Source of the DNA: Isochrysis galbana
Taxonomy: Eukaryota > Haptophyta > Isochrysidales > Isochrysidaceae
DNA length: 64,000 nt
Assembly: GCA_018136815.1 (NCBI GenBank)
Contig: CM030944.1
Span: 2,581,834-2,645,833, forward strand
Direction of reading: 5' to 3'
In this document: positions 40,701-51,035 of the stretch, piece by piece
Numbering within the stretch: the first letter of the stretch is position 1
How the letters are laid out: each line of letters opens with the position of its first letter
Made by a program: the position numbers and the translations under genes
The notes under the pieces: model-generated
The model's database searches: none
What the model saw: only the letters and a program-made list of their open reading frames with translations
What the model was told of the DNA's origin: nothing

Positions 40701-43700
40701 GAGGTGGAGACGGAGGAGGCGGCGAGGGAGGAGGCGGCGAGGGCGGCGGCGGAGACGGAGGCGGCGGCGAGGGCGGTGGTGGAGATGGAGGAGGAGGAGA
40801 GGGAGGCGGTGGGGAGGGAGGAGGCGGCGAGGGCGGAGGTGGAGACGGAGGAGGCGGCGAGGGCGGAGGTGGAGACGGAGGAGGCGGCGAGGGAGGAGGC
40901 GGCGAGGGCGGCGGCGGAGACGGAGGCGGCGGCGAGGGCGGTGGTGGAGATGGAGGAGGAGGAGAGGGAGGCGGTGGGGAGGGAGGAGGCGGCGAGGGCG
41001 GCGGTGGAGACGGAGGCGGCGGCGAGGGCGGTGGTGGAGATGGAGGTGGCGGAGAGGGAGGAGGTGGCGAGGGCGGAGGTGGAGAGGGTGGAGGCGGAGA
41101 TGGAGGAGGTGGAGAGGGCGGCGGCGGCGAAGGCGGCGGAGGCGAGGGAGGCGGTGGCGAGGGAGGCGGAGGCGAGGGGGCGGCGGTGAGGGTGGAGGCG
41201 GCGATGGCGGCGGCGGTGAGGGCGGTGGTGGTGAGGGCGGAGGCGGCGAGGGCGGAGGCGGCGAGGGCGGCGGCGGTGAGGGAGGCGGAGGCGAGGGCGG
41301 CGGCGGTGAGGGAGGAGGCGGAGAGGGCGGTGGCGGAGATGGCGGTGGCGGCGAGGGTGGCGGTGGTGATGGCGGCGGTGGAGACGGAGGTGGCGGCGAC
41401 GGCGGAGGCGGCGAGGGCGGCGGTGGAGACGGAGGAGGCGGCGAAGGTGGGGGAGGCGAGGGCGGCGGCGGCGACGGCGGAGGCGGCGAGGGCGGCGGTG
41501 GAGACGGAGGAGGCGGCGAAGGTGGGGGAGGCGAAGGCGGCGGCGGTGAGGGCTGTGGCGGCGAGGGCGGCGGCGGCGAGGGTGGCGGAGGAGATGGAGG
41601 AGGCGGCGAGGGCGGCGGCGGCGAGGGCGGCGGAGGAGATGGAGGAGGCGGTGAGGGTGGCGGCGGCGAAGGGGGAGGAGGAGACGGCGGCGGCGGCGAG
41701 GGAGGAGGAGGAGAGGGCGGTGGCGGAGATGGCGGTGGCGGCGAGGGTGGCGGTGGCGATGGCGGCGGTGGAGACGGAGGAGGCGGCGAGGGCGGTGGCG
41801 GCGACGGCGGAGGCGGCGAGGGCGGCGGTGGAGACGGAGGAGGCGGCGAAGGTGGGGGAGGCGAGGGCGGCGGCGGCGAGGGCGGCGGTGGAGACGGAGG
41901 AGGCGGCGAAGGTGGGGGAGGCGAGGGCGGCGGCGGCGAGGGCGGCGGCGGCGAGGGCGGAGGCGGCGAGGGCGGAGGCGGTGAGGGAGGCGGTGGGGAG
42001 GGAGGAGGCGGCGAAGGCGGAGGTGGAGATGGAGGTGGCGGAGAGGGAGGAGGCGGCGAGGGCGGCGGCGGCGAGGGCGGCGGAGGAGATGGAGGAGGTG
42101 GCGAGGGAGGAGGTGGCGAGGGAGGAGGCGGTGAGGGCGGCGGCGGCGAGGGCGGCGGAGGAGATGGAGGAGGCGGTGAGGGCGGCGGCGGCGAAGGGGG
42201 AGGAGGAGACGGCGGCGGCGGCGAGGGAGGAGGAGGAGAGGGCGGTGGCGGAGATGGCGGTGGTGGCGAGGGTGGCGGCGGCGAGGGCGGCGGTGGAGAT
42301 GGAGGAGGTGGCGAGGGCGGTGGTGGAGAAGGAGGAGGCGGCGAGGGCGGCGGTGGAGACGGAGGAGGCGGTGAGGGTGGTGGCGGAGATGGGGGAGGTG
42401 GCGATGGCGGTGGTGGAGAAGGAGGAGGCGGCGATGGCGGTGGCGGCGAGGGAGGAGGAGGAGAGGGAGGAGGAGGAGAGGGAGGAGGAGGAGAGGGAGG
42501 AGGAGGAGAGGGCGGAGGTGGAGATGGAGGAGGCGGCGAGGGCGGCGGCGGTGAGGGCGGCGGAGGAGAGGGAGGAGGCGGTGAGGGCGGCGGCGGCGAA
42601 GGGGGAGGAGGAGACGGCGGCGGCGGCGAGGGAGGAGGAGGAGAGGGCGGTGGCGGAGAGGGCGGTGGCGGCGAGGGTGGCGGTGGCGATGGCGGCGGTG
42701 GAGACGGAGGAGGCGGCGAGGGCGGTGGCGGAGATGGAGGAGGTGGCGAGGGCGGTGGTGGAGAAGGAGGAGGCGGCGAGGGCGGTGGCGGCGACGGCGG
42801 AGGCGGCGAGGGCGGCGGTGGAGACGGAGGAGGCGGCGAAGGTGGGGAGGCGAGGGCGGCGGCGGCGAGGGCGGAGGCGGCGAGGGCGGAGGCGGCGAGG
42901 GCGGAGGAGGAGAGGGAGGCGGTGGAGAGGGAGGCGGTGGGGAGGGAGGAGGCGGCGAAGGCGGAGGTGGAGACGGAGGCGGCGGCGAGGGCGGCGGAGG
43001 AGAGGGAGGAGGCGGTGAGGGCGGCGGCGGCGAGGGCGGCGGAGGAGAGGGAGGAGGCGGTGAGGGCGGCGGCGGCGAAGGGGGAGGAGGAGACGGCGGC
43101 GGCGGCGAGGGAGGAGGAGGAGAGGGCGGTGGCGGAGAGGGCGGTGGCGGCGAGGGTGGCGGTGGCGATGGCGGCGGTGGAGACGGAGGAGGCGGCGAGG
43201 GCGGTGGCGGAGATGGAGGAGGTGGCGAGGGCGGTGGTGGAGAAGGAGGAGGCGGCGAGGGCGGTGGCGGCGACGGCGGAGGCGGCGAGGGCGGCGGTGG
43301 AGACGGAGGAGGCGGCGAAGGTGGGGGAGGCGAGGGCGGCGGCGGCGAGGGCGGAGGCGGCGAGGGCGGAGGCGGCGAGGGAGGCGGTGGGAGGGAGGAG
43401 GCGGCGAAGGCGGAGGTGGAGATGGAGGTGGCGGAGAGGGAGGAGGCGGCGAGGGCGGCGGCGGCGAGGGCGGCGGAGGAGATGGAGGAGGTGGCGAAGG
43501 GAGGAGGCGGTGAGGGCGGCGGCGGCGAGGGCGGCGGAGGAGAGGGAGGAGGCGGTGAGGGCGGCGGGGCGAGGGAGGAGGAGAGAGGGCGGTGGCGGAG
43601 ATGGCGGTGGTGGCGAGGGTGGCGGCGGCGAGGGCGGCGGTGGAGATGGAGGAGGTGGCGAGGGCGGTGGTGGAGAAGGAGGAGGCGGCGAGGGCGGCGG

Positions 43701-44100
43701 TGGAGACGGAGGAGGCGGTGAGGGTGGTGGCGGAGATGGGGGAGGTGGCGATGGCGGTGGTGGAGAAGGAGGAGGCGGCGAGGGCGGTGGCGGCGACGGC
43801 GGGGCGGCGAGGGAGGAGGAGGAGAGGGAGGAGGAGGAGAGGGAGGAGGAGGAGAGGGAGGAGGAGGAGAGGGAGGGGAGGAGAGGGCGGAGGTGGAGAT
43901 GGAGGTGGCGGAGAGGGAGGAGGCGGAGAGGGAGGAGGCGGCGAGGGCGGTGGTGGAGATTGAGGTGGCGGAGATGGAGGAGGTGGCGAGGGAGGAGGCG
44001 GTGAGGGCGGCGGCGGTGAGGGGGCGGCGGCGAAGGGGGAGGAGGAGACGGCGGCGGCGGCGAGGGAGGAGGAGGAGAGGGCGGTGGCGGAGATGGCGGT
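37756..44100 (-). repeat. Right arm of the giant 15-bp minisatellite (G-rich on the plus strand)
   Basis: About 6.3 kb of units like ggcggaggcggcgag. Longer duplications exist: a block starting gaagggggaggaggagacgg recurs at about 41668, 42191, 42598, 43078 and 44031. The minus strand reads SPPPP but shifts frame several times. The array runs into a 100-N gap, so its true length is unknown. Very long open frames on both strands result from the lack of T and A. Confidence 0.95.
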
Positions 44101-44200
44101 NNNNNNNNNNNNNNNNNNNNNNNNNNNNNNNNNNNNNNNNNNNNNNNNNNNNNNNNNNNNNNNNNNNNNNNNNNNNNNNNNNNNNNNNNNNNNNNNNNNN
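44101..44200. other. Assembly gap (100 N)
   Basis: Exactly 100 N at the end of the repeat array; probably marks collapsed repeat. Confidence 0.99.
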
Positions 44201-44203
44201 CTT

Positions 44204-45596
44204 GTAGTGCTTTTACGTGGGCCGACCAATCTAGGAGTCCCAGCCCCAGTGTTCTGGTCGCGCTTTTCTCGTGTGTTGTGACGTAGCATGGGTATTTCAT
44301 CCATTTGCTCTGTTTGTTAGTGTACGGGCTAGTCCAGAGGACGGCGTCTACTGCTCTTTGTACCCGTGAGTGGAACCACTTGGGGGCGGCCAATGTTTGC
44401 AGCCAGTATCTGGGCATTCCATATACCATGAAGTTTGCCACGGACGTTCGCCCGAAGATCGTCATATAGTTAGTAACCGGTGCTAGTTTGGCGACTCTGT
44501 CTTCGATTTTGTCCGCCAGACTTGACCAAAAGGGCTTGAGGGCCTCCGGTGCGCCCAAGGGGACGCCCAACACGGTTAGGTATTCTGCGTTGCTTATCCA
44601 GTTATACTTGCGCATGTTCCATGGCGGTTTTCGCAATCTTTGGGACCCCATCCTCAGGCCTTGAAATTTGTTTGTGTTTGTCTTGCCTCCCGTTGCTTTT
44701 TCGTGTAGCTCCACCCATTCCAGGGATCTCTGAAGACTCTTATAATCTCTTGCTATCAGCGCCGTGTCATCGGCAAATTGGCTTATCTTTAGGCTATAGC
44801 CGTTCAGGTTCACCCCAGCTATGTCTTCGTCCCCGTTGATGGCCCGGGTGAGTGCCTCCGTTGTCAGGAGAAATGTGAGAGGGGACAGCGGGCAGCCTTG
44901 CGGCATGCCGCTCCCTACTGTGAAGGGGTAGCTCCTCCCGCCGTTGGTTTTGATCGTGCGTATTGGCCGAGCGTCCTCACTCGTAAGCGCTTTCGCTAGC
45001 GTCTGAAAGTTAGGCCCGAAGTTAAGTAGCTTGAGTGCCAAATGATAGAATTCCCAGCTTACTCTATCGAACGCCTTCTCCCAGTCTAGGGCTAGCAGCA
45101 ATCCCGGGTCCCCGGTCTCGTCTAGATAAGCCCTTGTGAGTTGGAGGAGGTGCGTAGCTTCGCTAATGAGCCTCTTTGGCACGAATCCCAGTTGGTTTTC
45201 CGATATTATTTTTCCTATCACTTTACTAAGTCTGTTCGTCAGTATTTTGGCTAGTATTTTATAGTCGCTCTGTAGCAATGTGATAGGCCTATAGTTGCGC
45301 GGATCTCGCGCGTCGCCTTTCTTGTATAGCAGTATTATGTCGCCTTCCCTTAAAGTGAACGCCAGGGTTCCTGTGACTAGCGCTTGGTTGTATAGCTGCG
45401 TTAGCAGCGGCGCTGCTAACTTCTCGTGCGCCTTATACACTTCTGCCGGCAACCCATCCGGGCCCGCGCTCTTTCCCGAGCCGATGCTCTTTATGGCCTG
45501 TCTGGTTTCTTCTACGTCGATGGCGCCCTCCAGCCTTCGGCGATCCAGGTCGCTTAGCGGCGATGTCCAACGGGGACCCCGGGAAGGGGAGTGCAC
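44204..45596 (-). mobile_element. LINE-type non-LTR retrotransposon reverse transcriptase fragment
   Basis: A continuous frame of about 460 residues. Domain blocks in order: KSAGPDGLPAEVYKA, YKKGDARDPRNYRPITLLQS, NQLGFVPKR, LALDWEKAFDRVSWEF (first catalytic Asp), GMPQGCPLSPLTFLL, the intact catalytic QFADDTALIARD, and LTVLGVPLG of the thumb. The frame is bounded upstream by a TAA at 45597-45599 and has no ATG, so the endonuclease half is missing. Downstream it runs into the gap, so the C-terminal region is not seen. A relative of the hairpin repeat (caagtatgaacttagttgc) lies only about 35 bp beyond its 5' end. Confidence 0.93.
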
Positions 45597-45599
45597 TTA

Positions 45600-45850
45600 G
45601 CAGAGTAGTAGGCATCATCAACAATATTTTTTCAAGTATGAACTTAGTTGCACGCGCACGCGCTCCATAAAAAAAAACCTTTTAATAGTCTCGCCTCACG
45701 TGTGGCACTGAATCACGCTGACGAAGCCACGCCCATTCTCCTTCCTCTCCCTCACTCCCCGCCTTGCGGCAGCTCCCCTCGTGCTCTACTTAGGGGCTCA
45801 GGTCGTGCGGGTGGTTTGAGCTGAGCGGGGTGCACCTGTCTCCAACGGTA
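45600..45850. repeat. Hairpin repeat and inverted partner of 11690-11860
   Basis: At 45633-45670 lies aagtatgaacttagttgc followed by cgcgctccat. From 45675 on, cttttaatagtctcgcctca, ccttgcggcagctcccctcg and tgctctacttaggggc match the reverse complement of 11690-11860. Confidence 0.65.
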
Positions 45851-46060
45851 TGTTCTCGCCTTCCTCCTGTTCTGTTGAGTGACCTGCTTATCTAGAATGT
45901 GTTCCAGGGTACGTCTCTTTAGTGTGTACGAGTGTTCGTCTTGTGTGTCTGTGTCTGTGGTCGGTCGCCCATCCGAGCGGCCATTCTGTCCAAGTAAGTG
46001 GTAGAACGTGAAAGCGCCGGCAGAGCGCCCGGTGGTGTTCGAAAGTTGGGCGTTGGGCAC

Positions 46061-46460
46061 TCGGGAACTATCAGTAAACTGATAGGGTCATGGAGCGCGC
46101 CGCTCCCCTCCTCTCCTGCCGCCAACCCCGCCGCGACGGACGATCGGGCCATGCTCGACCCCACGCACTCGAAGCGCCCGCGAGAGGGCGCTCCCCCGAC
46201 CGAGGTGCGCACGAGACTCGTCGAGTGCCACCCCCGGACAGCCGCACACCACCAAGCTCAGCCAGGCCAACATGGAACATGGCCCACACAATCCACATCT
46301 CCTCCCAGCCACAAGTGGCCACCCACCCAATGATTTAAGCCGGCTCCAAGCCGCATCCCATAGGGAAAGCCTCATGGCTGCATGGCTGGACCCCTACATA
46401 GCCGCGGCACCGACCTCGTGCGCAAGCACGAGGCACCCAGGCCCGGCCAGACACCTTACC
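46061..46460 (+). repeat. Dispersed repeat related to 9104-9480, with hairpin
   Basis: Hairpin CTATCAGT-AA-ACTGATAG at 46068-46085, followed by gggtcatggagcgcgcc; later cccatagggaaagcct and gcgcaagcacgaggca as in the 9.1-kb copy. Short frames are not convincing. Confidence 0.6.
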
Positions 46461-46559
46461 AACCCCATCCATGGGGCCCGGATGGGACAATAGGCTTCTA
46501 ATAGGTTCTATTAAGAGGTCAAGAGGCCTACCAGACCTGTTACCTGTTAATAGGTAATA

Positions 46560-47089
46560 CTACCTCCGTTCCAAAACTCAGAATTTTTTAAAAATGTTGA
46601 CACGGCGTTTAACGTTTAACGTAGAAAGCCCGGAATCTCAGATGAAGATTTCGGGTACACGCTGGCTTTAGTTAGGCAGCATCGAGGGGGGCCATCGACT
46701 CGCGGCTTCCGAAGCGCCGCGACTTCAATCTCGACCGCTTCACCGAGCAGTGCGAGCAAGCTTTTACGGAGTATCCACAGGAGAAATTGAGTGCATTATT
46801 TGATACTAAGAGTCGTGTGTTGCGTGCTATTGTGCAGGCGGAAGGTCGCAATGACTACGTCTTGCCACATCGTCGTGACGATCGTTCGGACAGTGAATAG
46901 AGTACCTGTTTTGGCCGCGTCAGTGTGGGTTTTAGAATTGCGTTATTCTCCTCTTCTAAAAAACCATGTTAAGCTAGCATGTACCCTCTTTATAGCATAG
47001 CCTTCTGTGGAGTGCCTCCCCTCCTCTAGGCGCCGCACTTGCTTCCCAAAGGCTCTCTCACATCTATCTCAGTTTTGGAACGGAGGTAG
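46560..47089 (+). mobile_element. Mariner/Stowaway-type element, 530 bp
   Basis: Termini CTACCTCCGTTCCAAAACT at the left and its exact reverse complement at the right, with TA on both outer sides (46558-46559 and 47090-47091), the Tc1/mariner target duplication. The sequence is very close to the CTCCCTCCGTTCC termini known from plant Stowaway MITEs and mariner-like elements. It keeps 210 bp of transposase C terminus, so it is a deletion derivative. Confidence 0.9.
46691..46900 (+). pseudogene. C-terminal remnant of a mariner-like transposase
   Basis: Seventy codons ending in TAG at 46898-46900 read RRDFNLDRFTEQCEQAFTEY, then PQEKLSALFDTKSRVLRAIV and GRNDYVLPHRRD. The order (helix, Tyr-Pro, KL, then a Leu/Ile helix, then the N-D/N-Y-x-x-PH motif) is that of the end of plant-type mariner transposases. 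The catalytic DDE/D part is absent. Confidence 0.7.
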
Positions 47090-47091
47090 TA

Positions 47092-47640
47092 GGTGAAAAA
47101 AAACCTTTTAATATTCTCGCCTCGCGCGTGGCTATAGGTACCGCTATCGTAGCCACGCCCAGATCATCTTAGATCCCTTCCTCTCCCTAGTAACCAAGCT
47201 CCGAAGTCAGAAGCCAATCATATTCATATTAAAAATCATACTAATAACTCTATAAATAATATTAGTGAAATGCGTTTTATTTTGACCTGTTGTGGACCTA
47301 TTTCGACTTGTTAACACGACCTCTTAATAGGAAGAGGCCCCCGAGAAACCCGAAACCTGTTGACCTTGTACCTGTTGTCCCATCCGGGCCATGGGGAGAA
47401 CTCTCAAGCTGGTGCAGAGAAAGTTGCATCAAGGGATGGAAATGGCTTACGGCCTCCAGGGAAAACCCTAGCCAGACTCACACGAACTGACCGCCACAAC
47501 CTTCCTCGCCGCGGCTTGGCCGACCATGTCCGCCTCGCGCGACCACAACGAACATAGAAGACGGTATATTACGAAGAAGGCTCGTACTCATGCCGAAATA
47601 TTCATGCCAAAAGGCCTGAATACAACAGTCGAGAGCTCTT
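47092..47640. other. No gene; repeat relatives
   Basis: 47098-47160 (aaaaacctttta...ctcgcctcgcg) is another copy of the 45675-type repeat. 47325-47395 (cgacctcttaatagg, gtcccatccgggccatgg) is an imperfect inverted partner of 46470-46560. Confidence 0.4.
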
Positions 47641-47693
47641 CAAGTCCAAAGCCCTTCAAATAATTCGAAATGATAGCAAAAAAAGAGCAAGTA

Positions 47694-47705
47694 TGGTATC
47701 AGAGC
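47694..47705 (+). other. Retroelement primer-binding site
   Basis: TGGTATCAGAGC is the standard complement of the 3' end of initiator tRNA-Met used by many plant copia elements. It marks the end of a 5' LTR whose left boundary I cannot define. Confidence 0.7.
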
Positions 47706-47711
47706 AATATG

Positions 47712-48035
47712 GTGCATGGCATAGACCAGGTAACAACATTCAAGGCAGGGAGCCGAACACAGTTTCGACATTCTACAAGTCCGAGCAACAAATGGGACAT
47801 TGGCACGTCAACGACCATTTTGTGCAGCAAAGAGAAGGGCAGGCATCTTCAGATGGACAGTCGTACGTCGTTCATCAGCGTGCAACCAAACTTTACCGCC
47901 GACAAAATCTGCTGCGCGCCTCACTGTAGGGAGCCCAAAGCCATCACTAAAAGAATGACAACAGGAGAGGACAAGGAGTCAACAAACAAAGGCAAGCGCA
48001 AGGAGCTTAGTGAAGGACTTGCAATTGCCGATTGA
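47712..48035 (+). pseudogene. Copia gag-like N-terminal fragment
   Basis: The frame after the primer-binding site starts MVHGIDQVTTFKAGS and shows Lys/Ser/Thr-rich gag-like composition with SNKWDIGTSTTI. It ends at a TGA about 30 bp before the possible end of the kinase-like gene on the other strand. Zinc knuckle and downstream pol are absent. Confidence 0.4.
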
Positions 48036-48064
48036 TTGGGCGTGCCCACACTACAAGCCCTCCA

Positions 48065-49675
48065 CTAAGATCCAGCCGCCTGAACGTGAGGAGTGCAAAT
48101 GAGGCTTCCACACCTTTGGGAAAGGAACCTAAGGATTTGGTCAGTGTGTGCATGCGCTTGGAAGACCTGTATGCATTCTTCTGGGGTGAGATGACGTGCG
48201 CTCTTCAGATTGGTGTTGGTCACACGGAGGTAGATGAAGGTCCTCAAAGTCGAAGTCCCTGCAATGTGAGGGGGAAGGGACAAGGTCTGAGCTGCGGAGC
48301 CCTTCTTGCTCCTCTCGTCCGATTTGAAAGACCGAGCGCACTCCTACATGCATCCCGAACAATCCTCTACGGACAGTACATTTATTTTTTGTTGAAGCGT
48401 CGCACAGAAACGGGGGCATCCATGAGTGAGAGCTCTCTTTTCGTCCTTTGATGTACTCTCTTGGTGAGCATCCTCACTCACCATTTGCCACCTCTGCTCG
48501 AATCTCGATCGGGGTGCCCGGCTCTGAGTACTTCGCAGCATTGGAGATGAATTCGGTGACGATGAGTTGAAGGAGCACCAAGTCAACGATAGCCTTCTCA
48601 CTCGTCTCAACAGTTCCAACAACATGGTGAGCTTCCATTTGCTGCTCCAGGAAGGAGTGCAGCTCCACTCCTACCATCTGCGTACGGTAAGTCCCCTCTT
48701 GGAGTTGCAAAACGGCCTCGCGCGCGTAGCACCTGAGAGGAAGAAGGAAGCGCAAGTCGCGAGTGTCTGACTGTGGCAGCACACCATTTTTTACAACTCG
48801 TCAACAGCTTCGGACTGACGCATACTCAGGAATGCATGCGAAAGCCAAACTCACCAATTGGAGCCACGATCAAGCAGGTCTTTGATGTCGTCAACTAGAA
48901 TGCATGCCTTACTTGATGTCCCCGAAGCTTGCGCGAGCGGGTGTAGTTCTGGTAGCTTGTTCAACAAGTGGGCGGCGCGGTCATACTGCCCTTTGACTGC
49001 GCGATTGAGGCGCGAGTCCGCACGCTTGTGGACCGCTACCAGTTTGATAAATGAGCGCAGCTTGTGCTGGTCGTAATTGATTGCAAGCCCACACAAGAAG
49101 CCGGTAACGTTACCCATGGCAAGAAGAGCCGGCTCGCGCCAGCCTATCGGGAAAATTGGTCGCACAATGTGCATGCTCGTGAAAACAAGAGCGGTGATCA
49201 GGCGATGCTCAAGTGGGTAGAGGCGCATCGCCATCACGAGCTGTGCCATCAATGCGCAAACGCTGAGTGCCACCGGTTCCTGAGTGAATTGGGTCTGCGC
49301 AGGCACTGATGGAGCCGCTTCGGAAAACAGCGAGGCCCCAGCTATGGCCGCAAGAAGTGCTAATTGTGGGCAAATCAGGCCTTGCAGACTTGTGGCCGGC
49401 TTTGGCGGTGGTAGGACGACACAGCTAGCGATGAAGACCATGCGAAGTGCGAATAAGGTGAGCAGTAGGATTGAACGGTGCACGGCGCCAATGACTATGT
49501 ACATCAGCGTGACGCACTTGGCGAGGGCGCACTTGACGTAGAGGCTCTGATGTTTCATATCCAGCCTGTCAACAAGTGAGACAGCTGGCTCCCAATGGAA
49601 TAACAAGCTGAGGTAGTGGATGAGCGGCCTCTCAGGTGAAAGCGAGGGCATCCATTGAGAGAGCTTACAGTACAT
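48065..49675 (-). CDS. Membrane histidine-kinase-like protein, incomplete
   Basis: Three minus-strand exons are visible. Exon 49675-48858 (ATG at 49673-49675) has five or six hydrophobic segments, for example VTLMYIVIGAVHRSILLLTL and LLAMGNVTGFLCGLAI, then a cytoplasmic helix containing ILVDDIKDLLDR. Exon 48782-48487 carries a HATPase N box: LLQLIVTEFISNAAKYSEPG, with Glu and Asn in the expected ATP-binding positions. A third exon, 48273-48065, continues IYLRVTNTNLKSARHLTPEE. The second junction (AATG then GGACTTCG) keeps phase; the first junction is unresolved. I see no clear phospho-accepting His box and no G1/G2 glycine motifs, and retroelement sequence follows at once, so the 3' part is probably lost or lies in exons I cannot see. 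Confidence 0.55.
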
Positions 49676-50374
49676 CGAGCCAGCGGGGAGATGGGGGGAT
49701 GGAAAATCCCCTTTTGGGCGGCGGGAACCGATTGAATTTTCTGAGCCGCGCAGTCTTTGTCCTCTGTAACAGACGACTATGCTGACGGCTGGGTTGGCCT
49801 AAAGGCAGCATAGAATGCAAGGAGATGGCACGTTGTACGCGGCAACACTCGTACGCCTCGTGACTGGACCGGGAGTCTGTCGATGCCCCCCCCCCCCCCC
49901 CCTCTTGGAGCTGAGGGAGCCGAGAGGGAGACTGCCCTCAAGGTGAGGGGTGGTTCGAGCAGCCGGCTCCGACTCCGAAGGGAAGGGAAGGGCCATCGGG
50001 GAGGCTGGAAGGGGCGCGCTTGGGCTCAATGCTGGGCTGGGCGTGCACAGACCTGAGATCGGCTCCGTCGTGACGACGGGGAAGGAGGACGGCGAGAGGA
50101 TGGTGAGATGGGTGGGTGGGGTCCGAGTCGTTTGGAGGAGGGCACGTGAGTAGTGATGACGGTGCGAGAGGAGAAAAATAGATTGCGAGCAGAATGCAAT
50201 ACTAGTGGCACTAGGAGATGAAGTAGAGTATTGAAGTATTGAAGTATTGAGAGGAACGCCAACCGGAGCGGCGCGTGGGCGCGGCGACCCCTCCCCCTCC
50301 CCCCCGCGTGTGGGGGATGCGTTCGGGGGGGGGGGGGGGGTTGGGGGGTTTCGCGGGGGTTTCACTCCGATCTC
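49676..50374. other. No gene supported
   Basis: Includes a C-run near 49890, gaagtattgaagtattgaag at about 50230 (short tandem repeat) and a G-run of about 20 near 50322. The minus-strand Pro/Ser frame here is composition-driven. Confidence 0.35.
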
Positions 50375-50453
50375 TCACCGAGGTTTCACTCCGCGTTCGA
50401 CTTCAAACGTCGGGGTGAAACTTCAAACGTCGGGGTGAATGAAACCTCGGTGA
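50375..50453. mobile_element. Tiny inverted-repeat unit with internal direct repeats
   Basis: TCACCGAGGTTTCA (50375-50388) and its perfect reverse complement TGAAACCTCGGTGA (50440-50453) flank two copies of cttcaaacgtcggggtgaa (50401-50419 and 50421-50439). It could be a minimal foldback MITE. Confidence 0.5.
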
Positions 50454-50798
50454 AACCATGTTTGTTCAACTCCGCCCAGTGGGCGCGTGGAACAACTCTG
50501 GCGGGTTTCACTACCAGCTTTTTGCTCCTACGCGAGCGATGGCGGTGCGCTTGCGACCCCATGTGCCATGTGCCTATCGGCGTTCCGATTGGCCTTTGTT
50601 TGACCACACAAACACAAATGTCTCCTCCTCTTCCTCTTCAAACACGTCGGCGGGCCACCGGATGCGCACAGCTCCGGCTTTAAGAAATTTCCTACAGCTT
50701 GGGCTCACCTTGTCGGTCGTCCCGTTTGCCGCCTGGCGCCTGGCACCTGGACCTGGACAACCTCGCCCGCCGCCCGTACACCAACACCAAATTACAAA

Positions 50799-51035
50799 TT
50801 AGAAATTAAGTGTCGACTTTCTTGCACCTGTCTCAGGACAAACCGTCCAATAACGCCAATTGACTTCGACTTCCGTGCCCACTAAGTCGTCGTCGAGCTT
50901 CGGAGGCCTCGGCGGCTGCTGATCGCCTGTAGTGTCGAGCTGGCCTGCTTGCTCTAGAGCTGTACGCTTGCGCCGGGCCATCGCTCGAGCAACTCGCAAC
51001 TCGTCGGGACTAATCTCTTTTATTGTGTCGGACAT
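50799..51035 (-). CDS. Small ORF, mobile-element-like
   Basis: ATG at 51035 opens a 78-residue frame with a Lys/Glu/Arg helix (ELRVARAMARRKRT) and VGTEVEVNWRYWTVCPETG at the end. The last block recalls short beta segments seen in proteins of transposable elements in algae and oomycetes, but this is a weak resemblance. It may be the start of a longer spliced gene. Confidence 0.3.
   Translation of the reverse strand: MSDTIKEISPDELRVARAMARRKRTALEQAGQLDTTGDQQPPRPPKLDDDLVGTEVEVNWRYWTVCPETGARKSTLNF

Noticed and set aside
37731-43963. Long plus-strand Glu/Ala/Gly/Arg-rich frames over the array
   Set aside because: They are translations of G-rich 15-bp repeats in arbitrary frames; they have no domain and overlap the opposite SPPPP frames.
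35010-44100. CRISPR-like repeat array
   Set aside because: Units are contiguous 15-mers without spacers, in a eukaryotic genome.
34929-45596. A single minus-strand reading of about 3550 codons covering LINE, gap and array
   Set aside because: It is a composite: a LINE reverse transcriptase frame, 100 N, then repeat without stop codons because A and T are almost absent. The SPPPP reading changes frame repeatedly.
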